DNA of 64,000 nt, taken from the NCBI GenBank assembly GCA_905250115.1, contig CAJNOI010000001.1, positions 759,115 through 823,114 of the forward strand, in the 5' to 3' direction. The notes under the pieces were generated by a model that was not told where the DNA came from, ran no database searches, and worked only from the letters and a program-made list of their open reading frames with translations. Position numbers and translations under genes: made by a program. Position 1 is the stretch's first letter. Every line of letters starts with the position of its first letter. Source of the DNA: Adineta steineri. Taxonomy: Eukaryota; Rotifera; Eurotatoria; Adinetida; Adinetidae. This document shows positions 35,830-47,499 of the stretch, piece after piece.

Positions 35830-37748
35830 ATGGTAATATTAAATATATTTGAATGACAAATAAATTTCTAGTGATGATAATGTGAATATTTTAGTGATTT
35901 ATGATTTCTATATATAAAGAATAAATAAAATCGATTGTTTTAAAACTTAATTTGTTTTATAGTGGTATTGTTTGATGATGGGAATGATGCGACTCGCATC
36001 ATGCGAGTCAAAAAAACGAGAGATTTTGCACAACTATTTTGTGAGTGTGGAGCGCATGCATAACAAAGCTGAGATTCTGTGTAACAGTATCAAAACTCTA
36101 AAAAAGTTCTTTCCAGTCGGATTGAGCCAAGAAAGATTTTATGTCATAGTAGTATAACTATGAAAGATCGGTTTGAATGAGAACGAATAATAATAGGCTC
36201 CTTGTGATAGTAGTAAAACCCCTCGTGGTCCCTTATATTACTATTAAACCGCGATTCGATTCCATATTTCTCAATTGAAATACACTCTGTTTTCAATAGT
36301 TCTGAACTAAGTATGATTATTTTGGTAACGTAGAATTTCTTAAGATTTTTGTGGTGTGTATGTGCTTGCATGTAGATTATTTCCGTAAAGTTGTTTGATG
36401 TATATCATATGAATTAGAAATCAAATGCAATTCTTACATCACTAGCTGATAGAAAATATATCTTGTATATGTTTGAGCTACAATGTAATGATTTGCATTT
36501 TACTAGAACAGACTTGTCAGAATATCATACAAATTGTAAATGTGTATGTGAATTTAGCGTGTTTCAGTGTATGGTTAAGTAGATGTATGAATAACGATGA
36601 ATTTAGTGCTCAGAGGCGTATCTATATGATAAAATTCATTTTCTATTTTTCTAAATAGTTCAGACACTGTTACTAACTCAATATGATAAATACCTATGTT
36701 TTTTAATCTCACGAATAACTTAGCTATGATCAACTTTTTTAAATTGAACGAGTTCTAAACGTGAATTTCTTATAAGACTAATTATAAAAGTGACAAGTTC
36801 TTTTTCTGAAGAACAGAATGAAGTTATCCGATTATTTTCAATAGAACTTGATCCAATATTTTTAGAAAGGAAGCAGTAGTAAACTTACTAGTTATAAAAT
36901 CAGATGATCAATCCAGTTCACTAAAAAAATAATTTAATAAATTCACTTCATAAAAAACCTATGGAATGAATCGCATTCTAACATTTAGAACCACTTTTAA
37001 ATAAGATTTGTTATATATACATGGTTTTGTTTGATTAGAAATAATTTTTGATTCGATATCACGATTTATTATTATTTAAAAATCACGATGAATTAGATTA
37101 TCTACAGCTATACAAAGATATAAATATAATCATATGGTGCCAATTCAGTCAGATTTATGTCAATCTCTTGCAAGAGAAAGCGAAAACGTTTAATTAATTT
37201 TATACTAAAAGTTTTGTAGATTTTGTCTTTCTTGAAACTTTTGTTTCTTTTTGTTACAAACTTATTCTTATGAATTGCATCAATTTGAATATATGTGTTT
37301 CAAAAGAAAGAAAATATAACTCATAAATGTATTGAAAAAAATATTTGTGTATTGACAGCAGAATAACAGAAATGACTTTGTTTGCATACAATGTTGTTAT
37401 ATGTCTTCATGGAAGAAAGAAATCAGTCTTTTTTTCTACTAGACATTAGTAAAGAAAAGCTGATAATTCTTCTACAACTGTTGAATTTACTAAGTTTCAT
37501 AAGATTCAGACTTTTCATTTAATTTTAATACGAAAATGAGAATCACAATTTTATGAGTAAGTTTCGATATGAAAGAAACTGTAGACCAGTCACTAATATA
37601 TTTTGGTATTAACTTTATCATGTTTACAATTAGAAAAAAATATATGTCTACATCAATCATAAAAATTATTCATATGAATACAATAATTCTTGTTCATCAA
37701 AAAACGTCGATGCAGTTATAAAAATTATATAGTAATACAAATCGTTAG
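35830..37748. other. Intergenic region between convergent genes
   Basis: About 1.9 kb. The left part includes the 3' untranslated region of the LRR gene and a 19-bp palindrome (35991-36009). The remainder is AT-rich with only short, family-less open frames. Confidence 0.45.
35991..36009. repeat. 19-bp palindrome
   Basis: GACTCGCAT and its exact reverse complement ATGCGAGTC flank a single central C. Its GC content stands out from the surroundings. It could form a small hairpin; no role is evident. Confidence 0.7.
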
Positions 37749-38428
37749 TTAATGTAAAGTACATTTGACATGTTTCTTACGCTTATAACGTTTAAGTGAT
37801 AAACGAGCAGCTTGTAGAAATAAATCTTGTACACCTTCATGGGTCCTTGCTGAACATTCAATATAAGCATCAGCTCTAATTTGTGCAGCTATTCGTCTTC
37901 CAACTTCATTTGTCACTATTGCTTCACCTTCTTTTTTTAATTTTTCAATAGTTTTAGCATCTGTTCTTAAATCTTTTTTACATGCTACTAATATTACTGG
38001 ACATTGATCACAAAAATGTCGTACTTCTGGCATCCATTTTTCAATCGTATTTATAGCTGATGCTGGACTATCAACACTAAAACATATTAGCACAACATTT
38101 GTATCCGGATATGATAATGGACGAAGACGATCGAAATCTTCTTGACCAGCAGTATCAAAAAGAGCCAAAGTAATCTACAAAATAGAAAAAAAACTTCACA
38201 TGTCTATATAATATGAATGACTAATAGAGAAAGTCTTTTTAATAAACTTACACGTTTTCTATCTACTTGTATTTCTGTTGCATGAGTATCGAAAATAGTT
38301 GGTGCATATTTAGGATCAAACGTATCATGAGTAAATGCGTATAATAAACATGTTTTACCACATGTACCATCACCAACAATGACTAATTTTCGAGTTTTTG
38401 TAATAGCTGAATTTTTTTTATGTGACAT
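37749..38428 (-). CDS. Rho-family small GTPase (divergent)
   Basis: Two exons (38428-38252, 38174-37749) encode 200 residues. Rho GTPases are membrane-anchored switches that control actin. The P-loop is GDGTCGKT (residues 19-26), switch I has YAPTIFD with the conserved Thr, switch II is DTAGQEDFDRLRPLSYPDT, the Rho insert region is present, and ECSART matches the ECSA/SAK base-binding loop. Two departures from RhoA: the guanine-specifying NKxD motif reads CKKD (in VACKKDL), losing the Asn, and the effector loop (FDTHATEIQV) is changed. The C-terminus is a basic stretch (KRYKRKKHVK) before CTLH, which has a CaaX-like cysteine with an uncommon final residue. It is one of two head-to-tail paralogues. 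Confidence 0.9.
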
Positions 38429-38565
38429 CTGAAAATATAAAAAAATATGTTATTCATAAAATATATTGTTTCGACTAGATACATATAGCATGTTGTTACC
38501 TCTTTTTATAATGACATAAAGAAAGCGACATCAAAAATGACATGTTATTACAATGTTTCATGCAT

Positions 38566-38575
38566 NNNNNNNNNN
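38566..38575. other. Assembly gap (10 N)
   Basis: Ten undetermined bases between the two Rho-like genes. The true size is unknown; see the truncated paralogue beside it. Confidence 1.
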
Positions 38576-38608
38576 TAACCATTCCCTTGAGAATTTCTAT
38601 ATCATTAC

Positions 38609-38785
38609 AGTTTTTCCATCTACTTGAATATCAGCAACATAGGTATCGAAAATAGTTGCATCATGATTCGATATAAATTTATCATCTTTAAATGCAAATA
38701 ACAGACATGTTTTACCACACATTCCATCTCCAACAATAACTAATTTTTTATTCTTTCGTAAATTTCCATTCTTACTAGTTGCCAT
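38609..38785 (-). CDS. Rho-family GTPase paralogue, first exon only (partial)
   Basis: The exon runs from an ATG at 38785 to a GT donor after 38609. It is 177 bp long, exactly the same length and phase as exon 1 of the neighbouring Rho gene. It encodes the P-loop GDGMCGKT and switch I with [17 protein letters not shown], closer to canonical RhoA (YVADIEVDGK) than its neighbour is. Exon 2, which would carry DTAGQE, the base-binding motifs and the CaaX end, is missing: only 33 bp separate the donor from the sequence gap. Either the gap hides exon 2 or the gene is a broken duplicate. Confidence 0.8.
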
Positions 38786-39569
38786 CTAGAATTAAAATAA
38801 CAAAAAAAACGTTTTTTAACTTAAAATTACCTATTCCTTTTCTGTTAAAATAAAAAAATAAAATTTGTTATTGTTTGTATATTTATGTAAAGTAATGGCT
38901 GGCATCGACAGTTGACAGGTATATTTCATTACAATCGAAAATAAAAAAGACGAGGGAGAGAGAGAGAAACAAAACACTGAGACGAATGTATGAAACTGAA
39001 TCAGTATTCTTTCTCTCTCTTTTTTTTCGCGAGACGAGAGAACCGAAGAAAAATAGAACGATTCAACTCTCTCTCTCTGTTTTTTTTTCGTCTTTCTTGG
39101 TTGATGCAGTTTGTTATATTAACTATAAGCAGAAGAGAAGAGAAAAACCGACACATGTGATTCAATTGAAAATCTTCGATTTAGATTTTATATTGAATAA
39201 GAAGAAGAAAAAAACGTGTGAATTAAAGAATCAAATGTGTGTTCTTTGCTCAGCAATCATGTCTAAATATTCAAAAAAATAATAAAAGAAAAAGCTTTTT
39301 TGTATGTTGTTAGTGAAGCAAAGCGACCACTATTTTTCTTTTGTCTGTTCGTTTGATTTTGGTATAGATGTGTATGTGTGTGAAAATAGTAAAGAGGACA
39401 AAACTATGGTTACAACATGTATTTAGAAGAATGCTGATAAATATTTTTTTCTTTCGTTAAATTGATAGATATTGATTGATTCTTTTTTTTTTCAAAAAAA
39501 TTTTAAAATAAATAATTAAACAAATTTTAATTAATTAAACTAAATACAATTTTTCAGATATTTATTGAC
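38786..39569. other. Spacer between divergent Rho-like and CFAP92-like genes
   Basis: About 780 bp with CT- and GA-rich tracts (about 38950-39090). A 98-codon frame at 38986-39282 is low complexity and not supported. TTTTCAG shortly before the next ATG may be a splice acceptor of a non-coding first exon. Confidence 0.45.
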
Positions 39570-42500
39570 ATGAGTTCATCATCAATTATTGAACCATCGT
39601 CAACTGACATTGAAGATGATCTAACAAATGTGAATTCGACTACAACAGAATCTCTTCCTAAAATTTCTGAAATTGACATTCGATTTACTATAGCTTTAGC
39701 TGTACCTGCTGGTAAGTTTTATCAAAAACTAATCATACAATAAAAATAACATTTATTCTATATTCAATAATAAGCTATACCTTATTTATGGTATTACATA
39801 TATATTAGTTGTATGTCCGATCGTTTTTGAAGATTAACAATTTTTTTACATGTATGCTAGTTAAACTTCACATCGTAGTGCATATCCTATCCACTACAAA
39901 CCTAATTTTACCTTTTATTTTCTTTTTTGCATTTTATTTGAATTTGTATCTTGAGTATGTATTTAGGACCACCTTTACCAAACGATTCATCTGTAACAAA
40001 AAATCCGACATCAAAAAGTAAACGAACATCTGAAGTATCAAAAGTACAAGTAAATAAATGTCCTTAGAAAAATTTCTTTGATTTATTTATTGTTTATCAA
40101 TAGGGATATTATCGTGTTGAATATTCATTATTACCTGGTGCACCAAATGTTGCTTTTGATATTGTTGTTTTTCGAACAGCTGCAAAAATTTATCCTGATG
40201 GTCAAAAAGCTTTTCTTATACCGGTTTGGGAAGATGATAATGAAAATATTTGGATAGTTTGGACTTATATGTAATTGATTATTCTTTTTTTCTCAAATTC
40301 AAAATAATATCTTTCATTTAAAATAGTCATAAACTTGAATTAAATCATGAACGTTTATTAGCATTATTATCACATAAAATTCTTGTTAAAATATGGGATG
40401 GAAGAGATTTTTGTACAGTACGTACAAAACTTGATAAACCACGTATTACACGTGCTGTACCTCAATCAATAAGTAATTAAAATTGACAATTATTTTCAAT
40501 TTATCTTGTATTTTAAATATAGATGGTGATGAAGATAATACCCCACAGAATATAGTACAAAATATGGCACAAAATTATGCAGATAAATGGGTAGCAAAAC
40601 CATTATTACATAAATTACAACGAAGACTACCTATTCATATTCCACCTCCAACAGCATTTTTGAAGAAAAAAAGTTTGTTTATTAAATATTAAATTGAGTT
40701 CTTTTTTTAAAATCTATTATTATTATAGTCGATGATATGGAAGATGCACGACCATCAACACCTGCATTATTAGATGCATTACAAGAAAAATCTACAGAAA
40801 GTTTAAAGTATACTTTGTTTATTATATTCTAGTTATACGAGATTTTTCACACTATTTTAGCGGTGATTTCAAAACATTAAATACAAATCAAAATTTAAAT
40901 CCTGGTATTTTAAAAAAAAGTCTAGAAAAAAGTGAAACTAAACCAGTAGAACCTGTCAGTCCCAAGAAAGGTTTTACATATATATGTTTTTTTATAATTT
41001 CGATAAAATATATTAAATGAATTATGTTAGGAACAAGATCATCGAATAAACAAAACGAAGAAAAGAAAGCAAATGGTACTGCTCAAATAATTGTACCAAG
41101 TAATTTAATCATTGCAGGTATTTACATTTTTTTTAACTCATATTCTATAATTAGTTAGATACTTTCTCTATCTGATTTTTGAGTGTTCCAATGAATTCAA
41201 CCCAGATTTGCTTAGATTCTTACTTTCTCTGATGCATCTTGTACAAGCTAGATTGAATGATGTTTCGTAGAAAGAAGTGAAAAAGTTAACTATACGATTA
41301 TTTCAAAATTTGTAGGATTTAAAATGATTACATGCCGTCTTGATGATAATCCATTATTACCAAAAGCTATTCAAGATTGTTTTGTTAGTATTAATATTGA
41401 AGATCCTCAATTAATGAATGAAGTTCTTGCAAAAGAATTTAATCCACTTACAGTAACAATATGTTATGTAGAAAATATGCCATCAACACCATTATCATAT
41501 TCTGAATTAAAAGAAAGGTTTGATTTATTTAATTAAAAAATGAATCTTATTCGTCTATGTTCTTCTTGTAAACATTAGATGTGATCCAGTGTATTGTTGT
41601 TATGAATTATTTAATCAACCAGCTCATCAAACACTTAAAAAACCACAAGCACGCCATATATACTGGAATGATTTTCATTTATATTTAACAAGTAAGAACA
41701 AAAATTTTTGTTTTTATTTAAAATAATCTTAGATTTATTTTTCAGATTTAATAAACGAAAATTTAATGAGTCAATTTCGTAATTCACCTTATCTAAATAT
41801 TGAACTTCATGATCGAGATGAATGTGAACATATTCGACGACGTGTTGCTAGTGTATTTGGATCGGAAAGTACCGATGAAAGCATTGGAAAAGTGTCCGGT
41901 AATTAAAACTAAGAATGTTTTTTCAGTATCTTTATTTTTTTTTCAAAAAAAAACAGGTAAATTAAAACTTCATAATTCAAAAAATGATTCAAATTGGAAT
42001 CCACATGGTTGTGTTAAAATAGATTTATCCGAACTTTGGCTTGGACAAACATCACTTGAATTTTATATTCCAGTTGTTCCATGTCATGCACCTCAACTTC
42101 TTTCAGGCCGAGCATCAAATGCAAATCATACATTATCCGATGAACATACGTATATACAACAAGGAGATTTTCTTTCGAGTGGTACTCAAATGAAAATTCT
42201 TGTTAAATTAGCTAAACCATTTGTACCACCAGTTGAACATCGACTATTAGATGATCGAGAATTACGAACAACAACTGTAAAATTATTCTTAAGAAGAAGA
42301 AAGAAAAAAGTTTCATTTTAATTTTTATTTTAAGGTTGCACCATTTAATCGAATTGTTTTCATATTTCCTTATAATAATATGACATTTTTAACTGCTCTT
42401 CAAACTTCTATTCGAATAATTAATGCAAAAGCTCTTGACTTTGAAAATGAACCAGCACATATACAAGTAACTACTCTTTCAACATATAAATTAACTGAGT

Positions 42501-44696
42501 AAAGATTGATTTATTTCATTCAAAAACAAATCATACAATGCTTTTATTTTCTTATCTTAGCACTCAACAAGCGGATCCAAATCTAAATATAATAACTGGT
42601 TTCCATTTATTCGATGATGATCAACATATCTTTATATTGGAAGGCCGAAAAGAAGAAGCAATTGATTTACTTTTTGAAACTGTCCCAAAACCTAAAGGAC
42701 AAAGTATGATAATATAGTATTAATTTCTTACTGAATTACTAAATTTCTTAAATAGATATTGAAATTCTCTATGATTCTTCCGTACATTTTAATGAACGTC
42801 TTTATGTTAAATTTGGTATTGATATAATGCATATTAGATTATCACGAACATTACGTAATATTGTTTCTCAACCATTAATATTCCTTCGAGATAATCTTAC
42901 TAAAGAAACATTTGAAGCACTCGATAAATTACACAAAGTTTGTATTATTTTTTTTTCAATGAATTAAAATCTATTGATTTCTTTAAATTATAGCTTGCTC
43001 TTGTACATAAATTAAGTTCATCGGCTCGATATAAATTATTTCCAACTATGGAAATGGTTACATCAATAAATAAGGATTATGGTATACCTTTAACCGAAAA
43101 TGAAATAAGATGTATTAAAATAACGTTATTATATATAAATATATATTATTTATTTTGAATTTCTTCAGTATTTGCACGTGATGATCGATTACCACCATCA
43201 TCAGCACCACCACCATCGCAACGACCATTATCCTCAACACAAGCTGAAGAAGATAATAATATTATTCAAAATACTTATAGTTCAAATAATGTATTCATTC
43301 GAGAACAACCACAACGATCAATGGATGATACTCAATTACCGGATATAAATTTTCTAGCAAGAAATAAAGAACGTATTCGATTGGCTAGTTTAAAAAATAA
43401 GTATGAATTAAATGAATAATCGTATTTATTAAAGCATATAGTTCAATCTGAGAGAATAAAATAACAGTAAGATTAATTTCCCTTGTGGTATATATACCTG
43501 AAACTATAAAACACAAAAAAAAAAGATTTATATTAGTAATGATTGTTTTGATTGATAAATCACTCATGTCAACATATATATTTTTTTTTCTTTTCTTCTT
43601 CAGAGAAAATCGTCCAACTGACGATAGTGTGGCATTCGTAACATCAGGACCTATTTATCCATATAGTACACAAAAATTAAATTCAGCTGAAAATGCACTT
43701 GAACAAATGCGAACATATCTTAAACAAGTTTGATTGAAAAAAAAATTGATTTACATTTAAATAAAATTTGTTTCATATTTATAGAATCATCCTTCCGCAT
43801 CCTGTTCATTTAATCCTGAATTTCCAACGCATGCTTATTCTGCATATTCCAATGAAGAATCATCAATGGATTTTCATCGAAAACTTCGTATACCATTTGA
43901 TTTTAATGGAACAGAAAAAGATAAATATTCGGATAAAACATTACCAAGTTGGGTTAATTATCCAGGTTATCGTACAAATCGTGAAACAAATGTTCATTCT
44001 CAATTACCTGATCCATATCGACTTGTCGAATTATCAAAAGTAAATCTATGAAATAAAAAGAAAGAGAAAAGAAAACGCATTTCTATATAATTTAGCCAAA
44101 AGAAGAATGGTATGAACCAAATATAATTGATCATCAATCACCTATTCATGATCGTATACCATGTAAATGGGTTTATCGTAATGATGATTTTGATCGATGG
44201 AAACGTGCACCTCCATTATCTCGAAGTATTTCTGTTCATTGGCAATCAACAAGTGAACTAAGTAGATCAGCATCATTACCAACAACACCAACATTAATTG
44301 TTGGAGATAAACGAATGCATTTCTTACGTCGAGCAGCACATACAGAAATGTTAATGGAAGGAAGAACATCTTCTTCACAATTAGATCGTTTAACTGGATT
44401 ACTTAAAGATAAACCAGTCAAAAAAGGACTTCTATTACCAAAATCATTTAATAGGTAAATAATCATATTAAAGTTTAGTTGTAAATATGAGTTCAAATAA
44501 ATTTAGATATTTAAAAATATATTCAAATAAATCATAAAAAGTAGGCGTTTGATCATAATAATAATAACAAAACTTCTAATAACTCGACATCTTTTTATTC
44601 TTGTTTGTGATGTTAATTTTCCTTTGCGTAATATGATGATTTTATTTTTTTTATTCTAGAGATAATGAATCTCAATCAATACTATTTGATACATAA
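39570..44696 (+). CDS. CFAP92 (KIAA1257)-like protein, 21 exons
   Basis: Exons: 39570-39711, 39967-40049, 40104-40270, 40327-40472, 40523-40672, 40729-40807, 40861-40970, 41031-41117, 41316-41517, 41579-41691, 41746-41898, 41957-42276, 42335-42498, 42561-42703, 42756-42937, 42994-43081, 43169-43400, 43604-43727, 43785-44039, 44096-44454, 44660-44696. They encode 1,111 residues in frame; the donor at 43082 is the least certain. There is no signal peptide or membrane segment. Residues about 76-180 (EYSLLPGAPNVAFDI, AAKIYPDGQKAF, LLALLSHKILVKIWDGRD) resemble the DUF4550 block of KIAA1257/CFAP92. The middle has a C2-like stretch ending in a LNIELHDRDE strand. Later blocks (TGFHLFDDDQHIFILEGRKEEA, ERLYVKFGIDIMHIRLSRTLRNI) also fit that family. 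CFAP92 is linked to cilia and flagella, which suits a ciliated animal. The name rests on remembered family motifs. Confidence 0.6.
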
Positions 44697-47226
44697 ACAA
44701 TTCTTACTGATCGACGTATTTATTCAGCAACAATAGTTAAAGTTTGAAAATATCTGAAATAATTTACCTGTTTAGATATGATTTTTTTTATTTTGTTGTT
44801 GTTGTGAATTTTCATTGTAAAATAAAGATGAAGTACTTTTAATCAATGATATGTCCATAGCATTTTCGTTAATTACAATTCAAAACGAAATGCGTATAGA
44901 CAATCAATCGATCTTTGAGCAAGTATGGATGAGTAGGAATTCATATATGTATGTCGATTGAAGAAATAATTTTCTTCATTCTAAAAAAAAAGAAATGAAC
45001 GAGTTTTTATTCTCTCTTTTTTTTCTTCTAATGACTTACATGATCATTATGTTACAAGACAAATAACGACTTGTTACTCAGCTCGTTAATCACTCAACAT
45101 CGTAACCATTCCTTTCAGTTCTTTTTGTTTTACTACCGTACTATATTTCTTATAATAATCCTCAATGCTTATGTAAAAATATAGAAGTTTAAGTCAATTT
45201 CTTCGTCTTATCATAATCAGTTTTTTTTGTATATACTCAAAAAAATGGGGTTATACTTTACAGAACGAACATGCAATTTTTGATATTAACCAATGAATAC
45301 AATCAGTTCTTCGATGATTGTTTCTATTGAAAGAATGTTGATGGTAAATGTCGTATTTTACCTATAATTTGATTGATGAGTGCCATACAAATAGACAGAA
45401 AGCAACGAATATAGACAGTTCAATGACAATCCAGGTGGTTGTAAATAGTACGCAAAGCAATGTAACAACAGATGTTGATCAAATGATAAATGACACTCAA
45501 GATTATAGTTTAAGAAAGAGAAGAAAGAAGAAACTTATGATTTGTATCGTATGATTTGCTACTCCTCAGTGAATTTGATTTCTTTCGTCTTTGCTATTAT
45601 AGTTGGGTATTAATATGAGAGAAGAAGAGAGAGAGAGAGAGAGTAACAAAAAAGAAAAACTTTACCATCATTTTCTCATTTAAAAGACGACAAGAGAATA
45701 TTTCTATTGAAAGAAAAGAAAGTGACTATAATGGTTTGTTGATGAGTTTCTATTTTGTGATCAGTGAAGCTAAGCACGTTTATATGATGCGAAAGGTAAA
45801 GAATAGCATTCATTCACATACACACTCATATATATATATATATTTATATTTAGAATTCTAAAACGTTTTTTAACGACTATGGAGGTGTTTTATTTTGATT
45901 TTATTCATCATGATTCAATAGAATTGATTTGTCATCAAGAATAAATGAAAGAAGAAAAAAAGAATATAGTCAACTCATCTGAAATTCAAAAGAGAAGAAA
46001 CACCAGCTGTATTCGATTTTACTAATAAATTTAATCAAGAATAAAATTATTTTATTTTTAAGGAAAAGAAAACGACACTACGAATGTATTTTCTCAATTG
46101 TTGTAATCTTTGTTTTGTGCAAGATATAATATGAAATATTGAATGATAGATTTTCTATAATTTCTTTCAAAGATTGCTCGAATATTATATCTTGTCATAT
46201 TTGTTAATAATAGAAAAGTTTGTGAAAGATTAAAAAAAGACTAATTTTAAATGAAGAAACGTGAACATAAATTTAATAGAATAGATTTTATTTGTATTGT
46301 TATTTCTTTCAGTCAGCAGGGCAAGCAAACATAATAACGATTTAATTGTTAATCTTAAATAATAATATGAAAGATTATTGTATATAAAATATATATGATC
46401 TTTATACGGTTAATTAACCAGAAATAATATATTTTTAATTGAGAACATAGGTATGAATTAATTTCTTGTCAACAATTCACATGTAAAAACCTAAAATCTC
46501 AAACATTATTGTATACTAAAAACTAAACATTCAATCATTAAAATCATTATCTATTTATCTTACAAGAAAAAAAGAAGATTAATTATCGCAAGTCTTATTT
46601 ATATTTCTTATTCAGAAAAAAAGATGAATTCGCACGAAAATCTGATAAATAATATTCATACATATAGATTCATAACTCGTTCCTCCATCTATTTTTATTA
46701 ATAATTTCTATTGGTATATTTCTATTAATATAATGTAACTGAGTTTTTTTTATAAAGAAAGCATTCCGAAGTTTGGAATTATTTTGCTTGTTACTATAGA
46801 AAACAATTTTATTTAATGACATCAATACAATCTATTCAAATAATATAAAAATCAACAATTATCATGATTTATTAGATAAAATCCTTTATCATCTAAAGAA
46901 ATATTTGATCTGATATTCTTCTTAAATAATGTCAATTCACTTTAACTATGCTGTACTACGAGTTTTTTTGCAGGTAAAACAACATGTTATCGAGTACGTC
47001 AAATTACAATTAATTGTGTTCTGTTACTATTGAGTACAACAAAGAAAAGAAAAGAAATCTAACTGAAGACTTTTTTGATTAAGCACCTGATTGAAATGTC
47101 GTTGTTTCATTTTTTTTCTCTTTTTCTTCTATAAATCTTGATGCAACTATAAAATTCGTTTTCTTTTTGTCATAGATTTATTCGTAAAATTTGATTTATT
47201 TGAAACACAACATTTGAAATCGAAAT
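44697..47226. other. Intergenic region
   Basis: About 2.5 kb of AT-rich DNA with a (GA)n tract near 45627-45642 and AT runs near 45830. A 68-codon frame at 45348 has no support from family or splice context. Nothing else is recognised. Confidence 0.45.
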
Positions 47227-47499
47227 ATGTCATCAGAAAAATCACCAAGTGGCGAACAATCAACTGAAACTGAACGACAAGGTACTGCTGGTACTGTTGG
47301 TGAATTAGCAACACAAAATCAAACAGGAGGTACTGCAGGACAAACTGGTAGTGGAACAGGTACTGCTGGACAAACATTACCAACAGCATCAGCTGAAAGT
47401 AGTATGACAGCTACATCAAGTAAATATTCTTTTTTTTTATATATTTGAAATTTTAATATATATATTTTAGGTACAGGTGGTGCTGCTCATACAGATTAA
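47227..47499 (+). CDS. Small Gly/Thr-rich disordered protein, 73 aa
   Basis: Two exons (47227-47419, 47471-47499) encode 73 residues. The protein has no Cys or Trp and no hydrophobic core. It is built of Gly, Thr, Ala, Ser and Gln with repeated GTAGQT/GTAGT words, so it is predicted to be intrinsically disordered and highly soluble. No signal peptide is seen. Support comes from the clean ATG, the GT-AG intron in frame, the non-random composition compared with flanking DNA, and an AATAAA at 47506-47511 just after the stop. I recognise no family. Hydrophilic disordered proteins in rotifers include desiccation protectants, but the typical LEA 11-mer is absent, so that is only a thought. Confidence 0.6.

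Noticed and set aside
43082..43168. Read-through of the coding frame past the donor at 43082.
   Set aside because: The frame soon becomes AT-repeat-derived and stops, while splicing at 43082 to 43169 keeps the frame, so the intron model was preferred, with some doubt.
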